Source of the DNA: Urechis unicinctus
Lineage: Eukaryota > Annelida > Polychaeta > Xenopneusta > Urechidae
Assembly: GCA_034190875.2 (NCBI GenBank)
Contig: CM067354.1
Location: 37,593,646 to 37,657,645, forward strand
Length of the DNA stretch: 64,000 bases
Direction of reading: 5' to 3'
The notes beneath the pieces were generated by a model. It ran no database searches. It was given only the letters and a program-made list of their open reading frames with translations, and was not told the DNA's origin. The number at the start of each line of letters is the position of its first letter. The first letter of the stretch is position 1. Of the stretch, positions 19,501 to 31,855 are shown piece after piece. The position numbers were made by a program, and so were the translations under genes.

Positions 19501-20534
19501 TCATGTTCAGAAGAAGTCTGACGTGATCTAGATGTCTGCGACAAACACAACCCTCTTCCAAAAGTATCATGTATGATAAAGGATCTGACGTTTCCAACAC
19601 CGTTCCTAGTAAGCATTTCTGACCTCAAGCAAAATAACTAATTTTCAACTGGAATGTCTATGTATTTTGCTCCTGAATCTTGATACTATTTCTGCTTTGA
19701 CTTAGACTGTTGAACTCGTTGTATCAGGACGTTGCAAATCTAGTGTGATCTTGGGTAATGATTCAATATCATCTCAGCCGGAGTTTGTCCAGTAGTGCTG
19801 TGAAGAGGTTTTCTGCGCCTCACCTTCCATTTTTGCTTATCCGTGTTTGACAACCTGAAAAGCTAGTTCAGCTAACCCATTTGAAGCTGGATGGTACGGG
19901 CTAACAAAGTGATGTGATACCAGTTGTGATACCATTGCTCATAGTTAACCGTTTCAGAACTGCCATTGTCAGATAAAATGCGAGGTCTGGCTTAGTGACA
20001 GCATTCACTGTGACTTTAAAAACTCTACAGACGGGAAAAGATTCTCCATCAGCATTGATAATAGGTACGATTGGAGCAGCGCAAACAGAACTATTAACAT
20101 GTTAAGTTTTTTGTCAATATTGCCTCGAATAGCAAAGGGTACCGGTCTAGCTTTAATGAAGATGGGTGTTACATCCTTATCAACATATAATGCTGCGGTT
20201 ACACCACTGAAACTTCCTAATTCTTCTTTGAATATTTGCTGGTTTTCTTCAGAGTTTCCTCTTGAGTAGTATCAGTGGACAGAGCATTATTCTTTTGCCA
20301 GTCCAATTTCGATACTTGTATCCAGTCTCTACCAAGCTTTTTCAGGATTTTTTGTGGAGACCAAATTTCGGACATGTTTGTATGCTTCAGCCCCAACACA
20401 TGACAAAAGTATAGCCTTTGCATTGTCAGCAGCATCATTTGAGGTGAAATATAATTCAAGTCTTTCTTGATAATTTTCCTAGTCTTCGATTGAGTTGTTA
20501 AATTCATCAGTATGACCAAATAAAGCCATAATTT
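19500..20534 (-). mobile_element. Ty3/gypsy retrotransposon remnant A (minus strand)
   Basis: Read on the minus strand from 20534 there is a gag-like stretch (ERLELYFTSND, AILLSCVGAEAYKHVRNLV). It is joined directly to the linker before RT (KKLGRDWIQVSKLDW), then the RT start (VDKDVTPIFIKARPVPFAI and VPIINADG), which is joined abruptly near 20000 to an integrase segment (ARPRILSDNGS, then SPYHPAS-like and STTGQTPAEM), ending with an integrase C-terminal region near 19520. Most of gag, protease, RT and RNase H are deleted, and there are stops and frame changes. The family looks like the invertebrate K02A2.6-like gypsy group. Confidence 0.7.
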
Positions 20535-21290
20535 TATGAAACACTCGAACACAACTCGAAAATATGCAGACTTGATGATCGACAGAGCAAAGAAGAGTTT
20601 CGCGGACAAAATGAGCAGTGCACGGCGTGACATTCCAAACAAACTACCTTTAGACTACTTTAAACAAGGTAGATGTGGATTTACTCTGGTCCTACCATGT
20701 TCTCCAATCCTGTCCATCACATCCTCGTCGCCAAAATTTGAAGTATTATGCGGAAACTTAATATTATTTTCAGAACATATCTTATAAACGAACACGCTGC
20801 TGTGTCGACCACAAAATGTGTATGCACAAACTGGTGACGTATCAATTCTTGGCCAAAGCAAAAACTGATCTTGAACATAATGATATCACAAAATGTAAAC
20901 AGACAAACACACAAACGCGACTGACCAACAAGTTAAAAATAGGCCCATGGGACATGGGGGAGCTAGGCGCTCTATCAAAAAGTTCCAGAAACGTCCCATA
21001 ATTGACAACGTTATTATGAATTGTAAATTTTTGGCAAAATTGATAAAGGTCAAATACAACGATTTTAGTCATTTCTTAGTTATGTAAAAAACGAAGCCAT
21101 CTTCATGATGCCATTTTGCCGAAGTAAGCCGCTAGGGGCAGGTTGAGTGACGAAAACGAAGGTGAAAAAAAAGACATTGATGTTGTGGTGAAGAAACAAA
21201 CAGAATATTGTCTTGGTGCTAACTCTTGGAAAATGCTTAGAAATCATTTGAGGTGACAAACGTGAGGATGCAGTCAGGCCAGGCTGTAAG
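20535..21290. other. Unassigned spacer between two gypsy remnants
   Basis: Short open frames only (20536-20787 and 20816-21001), with no recognised domain. The block aaaggtcaaatacaacgatttt at 21046-21067 recurs inverted near 25541-25563, so some of this is repeat-derived. Confidence 0.4.
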
Positions 21291-21299
21291 AACAGAAAT

Positions 21300-23660
21300 G
21301 GATGTAAATGCTGTGGAAAAAAAATGAAAATATACCCTGTGGGTCAACATAAACATTTTGCCAAGACTCATGAGCATCATGTGCATCGAAAGTGTAATTT
21401 CTGTTGAAAGAAATGGCATCAAAAAAGGGAAGACTCTCCTGCTAGAGAATCAAAGTGTAGAAACTGTAAAAAGAAATGGTATGTGGATCAGCTAGAAAAC
21501 TAAATGAAACTGCCTTTCATGACGCTATTCATACACAATCATCAGCTGATTGGAATAACAAAATTCAGGTTGATGGTGATTCAGTTGAGTTTAAATTAGA
21601 CACTCGAGCAGATGTGATTGTAATGTCATACCAGTTGTACAAGCCAGAAATTTTCGCATACAGCAGCACAGCCATATGCCAAGACATATCCTCGTCGTAT
21701 TGCCATACCTCTTATGCCAAAAGTGAAGGAAGAGTTGGATAGACTCAAGGCTCTGGATGTAATAAAGCCTGTAAATCAGCCTACAGAGTGGTGTGCATCA
21801 ATTGTCTGCGTACCAAAAGACAATGGGAAATTACGCATCTGTGTAGACTACACGAATCTTAACGCAAAAGAGAGAGACACATGCTGCCATCAGTCGATCA
21901 CACATTGGGACAGATGGCTGTTGCAAATGTGTTTACTAAACTAGAAGCAAATAGTGGTTTTCACTAGATAAAACTGACTGAAGAGTCACAACCACTATCC
22001 ACGTTCATTACTTCCTTTGGACGATGCTGCTATAGGAGACATTTGGGATTAACCTGAACACTACCAGAAACACATGCATGAAATCCTTAACAGCCTCTCT
22101 GGAGTATCATGTCTGATGGATGACATAATGGTGTATGGTGAAACTGAGCAAGAACATAACCAGCGACTCGATTCAGTGTTACATAAACTATCACATGCTG
22201 GAATCACTTTGAACAGGTCAAAGTGAAGTTCAAACAAACAGAACTGTCTTTCCTTGGTCAGCATATTGGCAAAGATTGTATACAAGCTGACAACAAGAAA
22301 ATTGCAGCTATCACCAAAATGCCCAAGCCAGAAAATGTGTCAGATCTAAGGAGATTTCTTGGAATGGTTAACCAGTTAGGGAAGTTTATGCCTGACTTAG
22401 CTTCTATGACTCAAGCAGTGGTTATTGGGGCCGTCACAGATGTCAGCTTTTTACAGGATCAAAACAATGATTGCAAACAGTTCTGGCCTTCTTTGATCCT
22501 TCCCGTGAAACAAAAGTAACAGCTGGCAGTTCCTCATTTGGACTTGATGCAGTCATCACACAGCGTGATACTAACAACCAATGGAGAGCAATCGCGTTCG
22601 CATCACGTGCTCTTACACCCACTGAACTCGTTATGCTCAAGTGGAAAAAAGGCATTAGCTGCAACCTGGACTTTGCGAAAGATTCTCTGATTATATCACG
22701 GGATTAAGCTTCACTCTAGAAACTGACCACAAACCTCTAGCGGTTCTACTTGGCTCTAGATCTGTAGACTGTCTGCCACCAAGAATTCAGCGTTTGAGAA
22801 TGCGTCTCATGCGCTACACATATGTTGTGATACATGTACTGTTGTGCACAGGTGATATACTCTCCAGAGCTCCATGTACAAATGCCAGCAGTGTAGAGCC
22901 TCTCCTACCATCAGAACTACCTCAAGGCATGGCAAAAAGTAGCCACTGACAATTACTTAGTAGTTGTAGATTTCTACTCTCATTACATTTAGAAAATTAA
23001 GAATTTGACAAGCTGACACACCATCAATCATCTCAAATCTATATTTGCAAGATATGGTGTGTCAGAGAAACTGATGTCAGTACACCTTGCTAGAGTTAAA
23101 AACATGCGATACAGATTATTGGTTCACTTGTATCACATCAAGCCCTGGACATTCCTCAGGAAATGGAGAAGCAAAAAGGGCTGTCCAAACTGTGAAAACT
23201 TTGTTGAAAATTCAAACGACCAATATGGTGCTCTTCTTGCATACCGTAGTACAGCACTCATATGTGGATTCAGTCCTGCCGAATTGCTTATGTCTTTGAT
23301 ATTAAGAACCAAAATTCCAATATCTGCTCAGCAACTGAAATCTTTCATTCCACGTATTCGTAGGAAGGAACAGAATATGCGATTGGAACAATAGATGACA
23401 TCTGAGGCAGAGATCAATAACATTGCCTGAGCTTAACACCCGCGATCAAGTCTTGCAAAGAGATCGACAGGAACCCGGTATAGTGCTAGAGAAATGTAGT
23501 TTATTCAATGTGGCTACTCCAACTGGAAAATTCAGGAGGAACAGATACATCTAAGCAGGCTTGAGGGGAACAAGAAGAGACAGTACCAGACAGAAACAAC
23601 CCCTATTTCTTCAGAAATTATGAACAAGTTCCCTATTGTGAGTAGTAAAATATTATAACC
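21300..23660 (+). mobile_element. Ty3/gypsy retrotransposon remnant B (plus strand)
   Basis: In order on the plus strand: two degenerate zinc-knuckle-like motifs (KCNFC..KKWH and KCRNCKKKWY, 21380-21480); an aspartic protease with VEFKLDTRADV, where the active-site triad DTG reads DTR (21590-21620); the RT start (LKALDVIKPVNQPTEWCASI, KLRICVDYTNLN); the RT catalytic region with CLMDDIMVYG (near 22110-22140); the LGQHIG and RRFLGMVNQ connection; RNase H blocks (SSFGLDAVITQR, IAFASRALT, LETDHKPL); and integrase pieces (LVVVDFYSHYI, HSSGNGEAKRAVQTVK, LLAYRSTALICGFSPAELL). Many stops and frame changes make it inactive. Its orientation is opposite to remnant A. Confidence 0.85.
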
Positions 23661-23802
23661 ACCAGATATGGCAGAGAAGTTAAACAACCAAAGAGATCCT
23701 AGGACTCATAGACTTCTATCAGTGTGTGTTATACAATGATTATGGACTCAGTGCTTCATTCTATGTGTTTCATTTGTGAATGCGTGAGGAAGGGGGATAT
23801 AG

Positions 23803-24077
23803 TGTTAGTCATCATAACGTTGCCTAAAATAGATTATGACGGATACATGTGTTACGTGGTGATGATTTTGAGTGATGTGGTCAAGTGACCCATTCAGTAT
23901 AAATGTAGCGGCGTTGCGTGTGAAACGACAGACTAGCGACTAGGAGCGACCGACGGACATAGAAGCGTGCGAGGCGTGTGCATATGTTTTTGTGGTCAAT
24001 GCAGTATCTATCCATTAAAATATCATTATCACGACCAGTTCTCGTTTCTTTAGTTTGTCTTATTGAAAGAGACAACA
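23803..24077 (+). repeat. Probable 3' LTR of gypsy remnant B
   Basis: Just downstream of pol a purine-rich tract (gaggaaggggga, 23786-23797) precedes a segment beginning TGTTAG (23803) and ending ACAACA (about 24077). A TATA-like tataaa lies at 23899-23904. The placement and features fit a ~275-bp LTR after a polypurine tract. No 5' LTR partner is seen in the window, so the boundaries are inferred. Confidence 0.5.
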
Positions 24078-24372
24078 TATGTTAACTTCCGGGGAGTTGG
24101 AGTTCCGTTTGTTAGAAACCAAGCTTTATTGAACTATGGTGAAAATTAATCGTAGGTATAAGTTTCCTAATAAATTTACACATTCTGTAAGTTGAAGATG
24201 GTAAGTTGACAGACCTAACTACTAAAATAAATAATACCTGTCTAGTAGATGTGGTTTTGTCATTGTACCCTCAGCACATTTCATATTGTGGACAGATTTT
24301 TGCCTGCAGTATGTCAAGTATTTCCCTTTTACATTCATTTAATTGTATCGCAAATATAAAATTACAACTTAG

Positions 24373-24590
24373 GCGTAGCTGTCAACACTGCTTCCCAATG
24401 AACACAGCAAGAGTGAGTGTGTGCTGCCGACTTTTGAAGAAAATGAAAGCCATAACGGAGGAATAGCCATGCATCTCCAAACATCCCGGTTTCCTAGCAA
24501 ACTGCCTGGACAAATATGTGCTGAAAGCCTCCAAATATGAATTTATTCTAATGGATGGACCTGTTGGAGATGAGGTCTCTACCAATGAGT
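24373..24590 (+). pseudogene. P2X7-C-terminal-like cysteine-rich domain fragment
   Basis: A cysteine-rich stretch reading CQHCFPMNTARVSVCC, then an in-frame TAG at 24464-24466, then CISKHPGFLANCLDKYVL. From memory this matches the P2X7-receptor intracellular-domain-like family, common in invertebrate stand-alone and transposon-linked proteins (CxCGNC-PM-T--E-VCC and CITxHPGFxxxCLN blocks). No channel region is present. The internal stop and lack of flanking exons suggest a fragment. Confidence 0.5.
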
Positions 24591-24639
24591 AAGTAATTCA
24601 GTATCCATTTCCTGTCCTTTAGTAGTGCATGCTAACATT

Positions 24640-25275
24640 CCGGGTACAGCTCGTCATGCCCCACGTGCTCATTGACGACATGCCCAGTGACAGAGAGCCA
24701 CTTTGCTCTGACCGGAGAGCAAGCTTCATTGTCGCCATTGCATGGATGTGACACCTCAGTCTGTGATTTATCACTGTCACTTGAGTAATCTGTTTCCCTC
24801 GGCCGCCAAAACCATTTCATTTACTACCTGCAAGACGAGAAACAGCTGGATTAATATACTGAAAACTTGGTAATAAATTCATCAACATCTAAATAAGTAT
24901 AAGTCAGCAAGTCAAGACTATCCGTAAGGTTTAGCCAGCGGATCTCACCTGTTTTTGTTGCCTTTTCTCCGAAGCTCTCCGTCGCTTGGTTTTACTGTCA
25001 TCGACTACAACTTGGCTAAAGAGAGTCGGTATAGCTTTATTTCGTAGCCTAGGTTTCTTACTAAATCCACGACTTTTGAGCAGCTCTGGGTCACTCTTTA
25101 CAAATCATTCTCGAAATGATCAGAACATAGAACTGTCGTAAGGGTCGATCTCCAGTGTTTACGCTTGACTTTCGTCACCCATTTGCAACGCATTTTGCTG
25201 TCTTTCGGAAACAAAGAAAGAACTCACGCCTGACTTCTCATTGTTCCGATAACCGAACGCACAACAATAAGGCAT
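24640..25275 (-). pseudogene. THAP-domain gene fragment (minus strand)
   Basis: On the minus strand from ATG 25275-25273 the frame reads MPYCCAFGYRN. A frame change of one or two bases near 25215 leads to LFPKDSKMRCKWV and then a VLCSDHFEND block. A second break follows, then LKSRGFSKKPRLRNKAIPTL and a basic tail ending at a good donor (24949|gtgag). This is the THAP C2CH zinc-finger layout (N-terminal Cys pair, central Trp, C-x2-H, then a basic AVPTIF-like motif). The second N-terminal Cys reads Tyr. A possible downstream exon follows a gcag acceptor near 24840 but soon loses frame. THAP proteins bind DNA and are often transposase-derived. Confidence 0.6.
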
Positions 25276-25375
25276 AATCCACACCAAGAAACGCGCCAGA
25301 CCGTGAAGAAAGAAGTATCACGCTGTCAACCAACCGTGAAGGCTGAAGATGGGGAGTGTTCTCGTGCAGCTCATG

Positions 25376-25383
25376 TGACGTCA
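25376..25383. promoter_or_regulatory. CRE-like palindrome TGACGTCA
   Basis: A perfect 8-bp CRE/ATF-type site about 100 bp upstream of the THAP-fragment ATG (minus strand). It is a motif match only. Confidence 0.35.
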
Positions 25384-25559
25384 CGGTCCGGAAATTCACG
25401 AATTTTACTGAGCTGTATTTTTAGTATCGACATGGAAAGCGTACATTTCTGAATCATTTTTCTAAAAGAAAAAAAAATCCAGTCACCTGATTTTGGTTAC
25501 AATTCCCTTTTAAAACATTGAACTTACGAAAATGGAATAACAAAATCGTTGTATTTGAC

Positions 25560-26330
25560 CTTTAAAGAAATCATATTGTGATTCAAAATGATTTGGCTGA
25601 CCAAGGAAAAGCTTTGTTTTTGAATATTACTGCGACTGCGACGTTGAGTGTAAACCAATTTACGAAAAAACTATCAACGACAGAGAAACGACGCTATAAC
25701 TTTGATTCGTTTGAAACAGAAAATGACGTCAGCTAAAACCTATAATTCGGTTGACACCGTCAATGATAAATATTTGACCCACGTTTTGTGACTATCGAAC
25801 GCATATTGTGGATTTTATAAGCGATCGAAAATTTATAGCAGCGTTTAGCTATTTTCCGTAGTGCGATTCATGACAAAACTACACATAATTCGTGCTGACA
25901 TGCGGCCAATGAAATGTTACTTGAAGAGTAACCTACAAATACATTGAAAAATTTTCAAAATCGACCTAGTATTAATAAACATATCGGGGTGTTAATGCAT
26001 TTTGGAGGGCATATGTGAGAAAACTATCGGGAATATACAATAAGATGTATTGGTTACAAGTTCGGAATTACATGGGCTAATGTCAGGCGCAAACATTTTT
26101 ACCATACGACCATTAACCACGGAGTAACGAGGCATTAACTTCCGTATGTACTGCGGGATTACGTTGTTTGCTCGTAACCGGAAGCGACGTCATCGACATC
26201 CATCAAAAACCTTTTCATTCGGTAGACACTGCCCCTCTCAACATTTGACCCAATTGTTATAACCATCCATCAAATATTGTCCATGTTATAAGCGATTACA
26301 AAAAGTGGTAAAACAATATCAAAATATTTC
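25560..26330. repeat. Interspersed repeat family, two sub-copies
   Basis: Two diverged sub-copies (about 25660-25860 and 26095-26300) share the block order of the repeat in intron 9 of copy 1: an actatcaacgac.../accattaaccac... start, a gacgtca site (25724-25731, and a one-base variant near 26186), and a ttataagcgat block. It lies upstream of synthetase copy 2, as the 32640-33235 member lies upstream of copy 3. Confidence 0.55.
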
Positions 26331-26754
26331 GAGTGGGGGATACAGCGCGAAATATGCATATTTTTTCATGACATTTGTTATGAACAGTTTGCCAATAAAC
26401 CGCTCTAAAGAGAACTATAAACTTTTACAAATATCAAGCATTGAAGCAAATATCTGGGTTCTGCACATCATTGCTCCCAAACATCAAAACAAAAATCAGA
26501 ATTTGTTTGAAAATGGCGCCTTGTATCGCGTGCCAGCCAAAAAAAATGTTTACAAAACCAACCCACAATTCACAAACATACAAACCGGACTGATCGCCAT
26601 AACTTGGCGAATTCCAATTCGCAAAATTAACAAGGCCGAGTATCGAGTACCCCCACCCAGAAAAGTAATGGACTTCAACCTCTGTGCATCGAATGTATGT
26701 CGATTTACCAACAATGCAGCTTTCATTATGAAGTGTGGTGACGAGGCGTTTTGG
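26331..26754. other. Spacer upstream of copy 2
   Basis: It contains a 150-codon plus-strand frame (26305-26757) with no recognisable motif. Its last part resembles sequence at the same position before copy 3, so I treat it as duplicated flank, not a gene. Confidence 0.4.
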
Positions 26755-26931
26755 TAAGGCGGAGTTTGATTAGGTACCAAGTGTGAGGACTTTGTACAGC
26801 GATCTGTGTACATTGAACCATGCTTACCTACACTCCAGCGATGTCAACTCACATATTTCACTCTTCAACAACACTTCTACTGCATTGCTCATTATTATCG
26901 TCCCACTAACAGTTATTACAATCCATTCAAA

Positions 26932-29900
26932 ATGCCAAGGAGTCCGTTGTCAGACGTGGAAATCCCCGAAGTATCTCTTCACGATGCCTGCTGAACGTTA
27001 TGCAGACTCACGAAGGGAAAACAGCCTTGGTAGGTCTTTTGTTTAGCAATCGTTGATAAGCTTTTTGTGATTGATCAGCCAAGACAGGTTGCGAACCCCG
27101 ACCGCCTAGATAGAAGTCCAGCTCTATGTCACTACACTAGCTTATGAATTGCCTATTCTTTTCATGTTTAACTCAATTCCAGTCGATAATAGCTAGTGTA
27201 TTCCACGCGATGTAACCGATTGCGAATCGTATTAGCTTGCTATGATTCGGATCCCCTGGCAGTGACGATGGTTATCGAAAATCTTAGTCCACTGTCAGCT
27301 CCTATCAGCCACTAATTCGCCCTTAGCTACAGATAAATATGAATCGCTTTAAACAAAGGGGTGATATCAAACAGCTTATTACTATGCTGTAAGGGCTCAC
27401 TCCTGCCTCCACCCAAGAAAATTTGTTAACACACCACCTGTGAGCATCGCACTGCTTTGTCATTATGTCTCTTAACCAGATGAATTCAGGGGCATGTTTG
27501 ACTCGACCAATCAGAACACAACATTAGCCCCGAGACGTTGGATCAACAGTCCCATGTGCTTTGGTTTAGTTTGGTATGGCTCCACCTGACGACGGCAATG
27601 TGGTTCACTCATTTACCAAAAGCTAGCAGGAGTGACCCCTCTTTGTGCAGCTGAACTTTTTTGATTGATTGATACAGCTTCGGTGATGAATTAGGAGAGC
27701 TGCGATTCCAGGACAGCGCCCCTTGAGTGACTTTGACCACTTTTCCCAAGTCAGATTGCAAACACCAGACCGCTTTGTTAGAATTCTAGGTGTATACCAC
27801 AAACCGACCAGAACATGCCCTAGCAGTCTAACAGTCAGAGAAAGGAGAGAAAATCAACAGATGGGGTGATGTAGGCCAATAGTTTAACCGTGTTATCTTT
27901 TAGGGCCGAGTCGTTTCCCATTCAGATTTTACTTTGTGAATTGCCTACCCTTACTTCGCAGATTGACGGAGTGACTGGGAAGGAGTACAAATACGAAGAC
28001 ACAATTAGACATATCCGCAGTGTGGCAAGTGGTCTGTACAGACTGGGTGTTCGTAAAGGAGAAGTGCTTGCTATATACAGTCTAACACTCCGGAGTATGC
28101 ATTCATGCTGTACGGGGCAATGGCAGCAGGAGCTTCTGTTACAACCATTAACCCAGCATACACAGCATGTCAGTGAATTCCTACATCATCCCGTTTGCTT
28201 ATCATAATGACCGATATAGTGAGTAAATAAAGCATCAGATGAACCGTATATACAACTGGCACTGTTTCCTTTTATCAAAAGATGAAGTTACTCATCATTT
28301 GCGAGACTCTGGAGCCCAATGGGTGTACTGTTTGAAGGAACTTTCGCCGAATGTGAATGAAGCTACTAAAAGCAGCAACAATGTCAAGGTGAGCTTGGTT
28401 TTATGATTCGATCCCAAACAATGCTTATTGTTGGAGATAACCTGATGAATTCTCAATGGTTTCTCGTGTAATACATTGATAAGCTTTGCTTTATATTTGA
28501 TACTCGTCTCAACCTGTTATAAAGCTGGGTTAACAAAACTTTTTATGAAATAAAATTGCAAAAGGTGCCCACGGGAAGGATTTCTTCTGTTTGAAATTTG
28601 TTGTGATGTTTCTTTTGAAGCAAATCATCCAACTCGGCGGGACGAAGGACTGTGTGTCATTCCAGCAGCTCATTGATGACGATGGATCCAGCTTCCCGGA
28701 CGTGAAGATTAACCCCAAAGAAGATGTGGCCACGATCCCCTACAGTAGTGGTACCACTGGGCTACCCAAGGGCGTCATGACAACACATTATAACATCATA
28801 GCTAACCTCATCCAGATAAGGTGTGTGATTGATTTTATCACTATCGTGTGACAGTGCATCATCTGCAATGATGAAATGAGGTCCAATTGCAAAACGCCCC
28901 TACTCCCTAGTCACTAATATGTAAATATTTAACTTAGAGGCGATTAAGGAGGAGAGGCCTTGGTTTAAGAATGTATTGCCTGTTGGAATTTTATAGGATA
29001 TTAAACAACCCTACAGAGACATATACTTTCTGTTGAGTGCAATCATCTTAAGTTGTCTTTCTTTCAGCCATCCAGATTTTATCGATCCCAATTTAGACAC
29101 AGAGGCAACGAATATGATATTGGGATTCTTGCCTTTCTTTCACGTCTATGGATTGGTCGGGGTGTTGACGGGATCTCTAATGAGTGGAAGAACAATAGTC
29201 ACTCTGCCTCGATTTGAGCCACATCTTTTTCTCAGCTCAATTGAGAAATACAAGGTACCATGTCATATATCAGCTCCTTGGCTGAACGAGAAAGCACACA
29301 CAGCTATGGCGAACACGTTGAAATGTGTTTTTGGCGATTTCATGTCAGTCCAATGATATTTCGATTTGATTGAGAGGCTAAAGTGCTTGCTGCTGGAAAC
29401 ACCAAATCTTCGATTATTAAATCCTTTCTCTTAACTCTATGGTATTTAAGTACCAACTCCGTCCGCTTGCTGCTTATATAGTCTACCACGTGTCATATAA
29501 TGTTCATGTCCACTCTAGCATAGACAATCAGGCCTTCACATATGTTATTATTATAAATGGAGACGTGAAGTGGACTTCATGGATATTGAGTATCAGCCAG
29601 TGAATCACTGCAGAATTATTATGATTTTTAATGAAATGCACTCATTAATACAAACATTCATTGTGGTGCTCCATGCAGGTAACACATTTGCCATTGGTCC
29701 CTCCCATTGTGGTATTCATGGCTAAGAATCCCATGGTGAAGAACTATGACCTGTCCAGCATAAAACGGGTTCATTCTGGTGCAGCTCCGCTCGCCCCAGA
29801 TGTGGAGGCCCAATTCAAAACTCAAGTCAACGTCAAAGAAATGAGACAAGGTACTTGTTGCATTTTCGAATGTATTTGTTTGATGTTTTTCCAGATTTGA

Positions 29901-31542
29901 CACGACGCAAAATACTTGTTTCGTGTCTATAGAATTTGAAAATAATTGATATGGGGTATTTTGAATTGAGACCCTGCCAGTCTTGCAATGATACTGGTAC
30001 ACACGGTCCATTTGCCCTAATTGTGACACGATCGTCGATGTTTTCTACAGGGTTCGGAATGACCGAAACTACGTGTGGCGCTAGTAGTCAACCAATGACC
30101 AAGCCGCTAAGACCAGGTTCATCGGGGGTGCCTCTTCCCAACTCGGAAATTCAGGTATGTCTTATGTACCAGATAAGCTCTGCTGTTCAGCAGAGCTTAT
30201 CTGGTACATTTAAGTGGCATATTCATTAACTGCTTGTGGAATGTTATGAATGTGCCTGTAAATACATTTTAGCAACATACTTCGTTTGTGTGGTTCAATT
30301 ACTAGGACAAATTGACCAAATTGTAGGGCTCCATGACCCTTTATCGTTTACTATTGAATACTGTACACAGTAAATTTATAAACGTTATGATCGAGTGATG
30401 TCATAACTTTTGATCGAGATAAGCAGCAGTACTTTGAGGACTATTTGCCTCTTGTTATTGTTTTATGTCAAGCTTGAAATATTGCCAATCACAAACCATT
30501 ATTCTCTACTTTATATCAGGTTGTGAATATAGAAACAGGTGAAGTAATGGGTCCAAACAAGGAAGGCGAGTTGATGGTTCGAGGTCCAAACATCATGAAA
30601 GGATATCTGAACCGCCCTGAAGACACGCATTCTACGCTGGACGAAGACGGATGGCTTCACACCGGTACATAACGTATTGTGAGGCATATTGTGTAGCCCT
30701 GGGTAGCATATGTCTCAGGCTAAATATTCGTATTATTTATTCGATTGGTAATTCCCATCATTAAAAACAGTTGCATGTGTATCACATACCAAGTTATTAA
30801 TTGGTTATCTTGATTACGTTTCAATGATATTCCAGGTGATGTTGGATATTATGATGAAGATTGCTACTTCTACATAGTTGACAGAATGAAGGAACTGATT
30901 AAATTCAAGGGTTTCCAGGTGACACAAGATCGGCGGAAATAGCTTTGCTTTGCAAATATAAAGCTCGATCATTAAAATAAAATATCACAGCTTAGGTTCC
31001 AATTACCTCACATAATAATTGCCGACCCACCTGATAATAGTTAATTAATTAAATACATGTCATGGCTGTATTCTACAAGACACCTGTCATGTATGTGATT
31101 ATCCCTAATGTGAATCAGGTGGCTCCTGCCGAGTTGGAAGCCCTGCTCTTAACTCACCCAAAGGTGGCTGACGCTGGTGTAATTGGTATCCCTGACTCAG
31201 CAGCAGGGGAGCTACCAAGGGCATATGTGGCCCTTAAAGACAATGTCCAAGCAACACAAGATGAGATAAAGCGGTTCGTTGCAGGTGCGCAGTTAGTTAT
31301 TTTAAAATCAAATTCGTTTTAATCATTGTCACGCATTGCCTTTACTTTTTGTGGCACACAGATGCCCATCGAAATGTATTCTTGTAAGTCAGTATTTGCT
31401 GTCCTTGTTTCTATCAGAAAAACTGGCACATTTCAAGCATCTCCGAGGAGGTGTCGAATTTGTGAAATTCATCCCTAAATCACCGAGTGGGAAAATATTA
31501 AGAAAAGAGCTGCGTGCACTAGCGAATAAAAGCAAGATGTAG
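26932..31542 (+). pseudogene. Acyl-CoA synthetase, copy 2, with two frameshifts
   Basis: Same 11-exon layout as its neighbours: 26932-27029, 27962-28168, 28282-28388, 28621-28820, 29068-29254, 29679-29850, 30051-30154, 30520-30664, 30836-30918, 31119-31284, 31418-31542. Exon 1 lacks one C near 26987 and hits TGA at 26992-26994 after 20 codons. Exon 2 lacks one C near 28082. Both losses are in short C runs and do not restore each other. Exons 3-11 are open and keep [24 protein letters not shown], the VDRMKELI block and [11 protein letters not shown], ending SKM. It is very close to copy 3 in exons and most introns. Either a young pseudogene or a real gene with consensus errors. Confidence 0.85.
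30164..30209. repeat. 22-bp perfect hairpin in intron 7 of copy 2
   Basis: Arms 30164-30185 and 30188-30209 are exact reverse complements around a 2-nt loop, starting 10 nt after the exon 7 boundary. Copy 3 has the right arm almost intact (gcttatctggtac) but a different left arm, so the palindrome formed after the duplication. Confidence 0.9.
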
Positions 31543-31785
31543 TGCCCCCTAAAGCAACAATGATGCGGTTCTACAGATGATGGTCTGATTATTCGTGGTA
31601 ACACTTGTCTTTTATATATCTTGTATGTGTTGATTTCGTACAAAACCCTACACAATATGTAGCGAATAAAAGCAAGATGTAGTGCCCAAAAAGCAACAAT
31701 GGTGCCGTTCTATTTTCTAATTATTCTAATCACACTGTCTTTTATATATCTTGTATGTGTTAATTTCTTACAAAATCATACACAG
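31521..31785. repeat. 140-bp tandem duplication of the copy 2 gene end
   Basis: Sequence from 31521, which encodes the last codons including SKM and the stop, through the early 3' UTR is repeated starting at 31661, 140 bp later, with some divergence. Copy 3 has only one. Because it lies beyond the stop it does not change the protein. Confidence 0.85.
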
Positions 31786-31855
31786 TGTATGCAGTGTTAC
31801 TGGTAATGGTTTCTACTGCTCTGTTATATTATCATGAAGAGGCATCTGGCGCACA

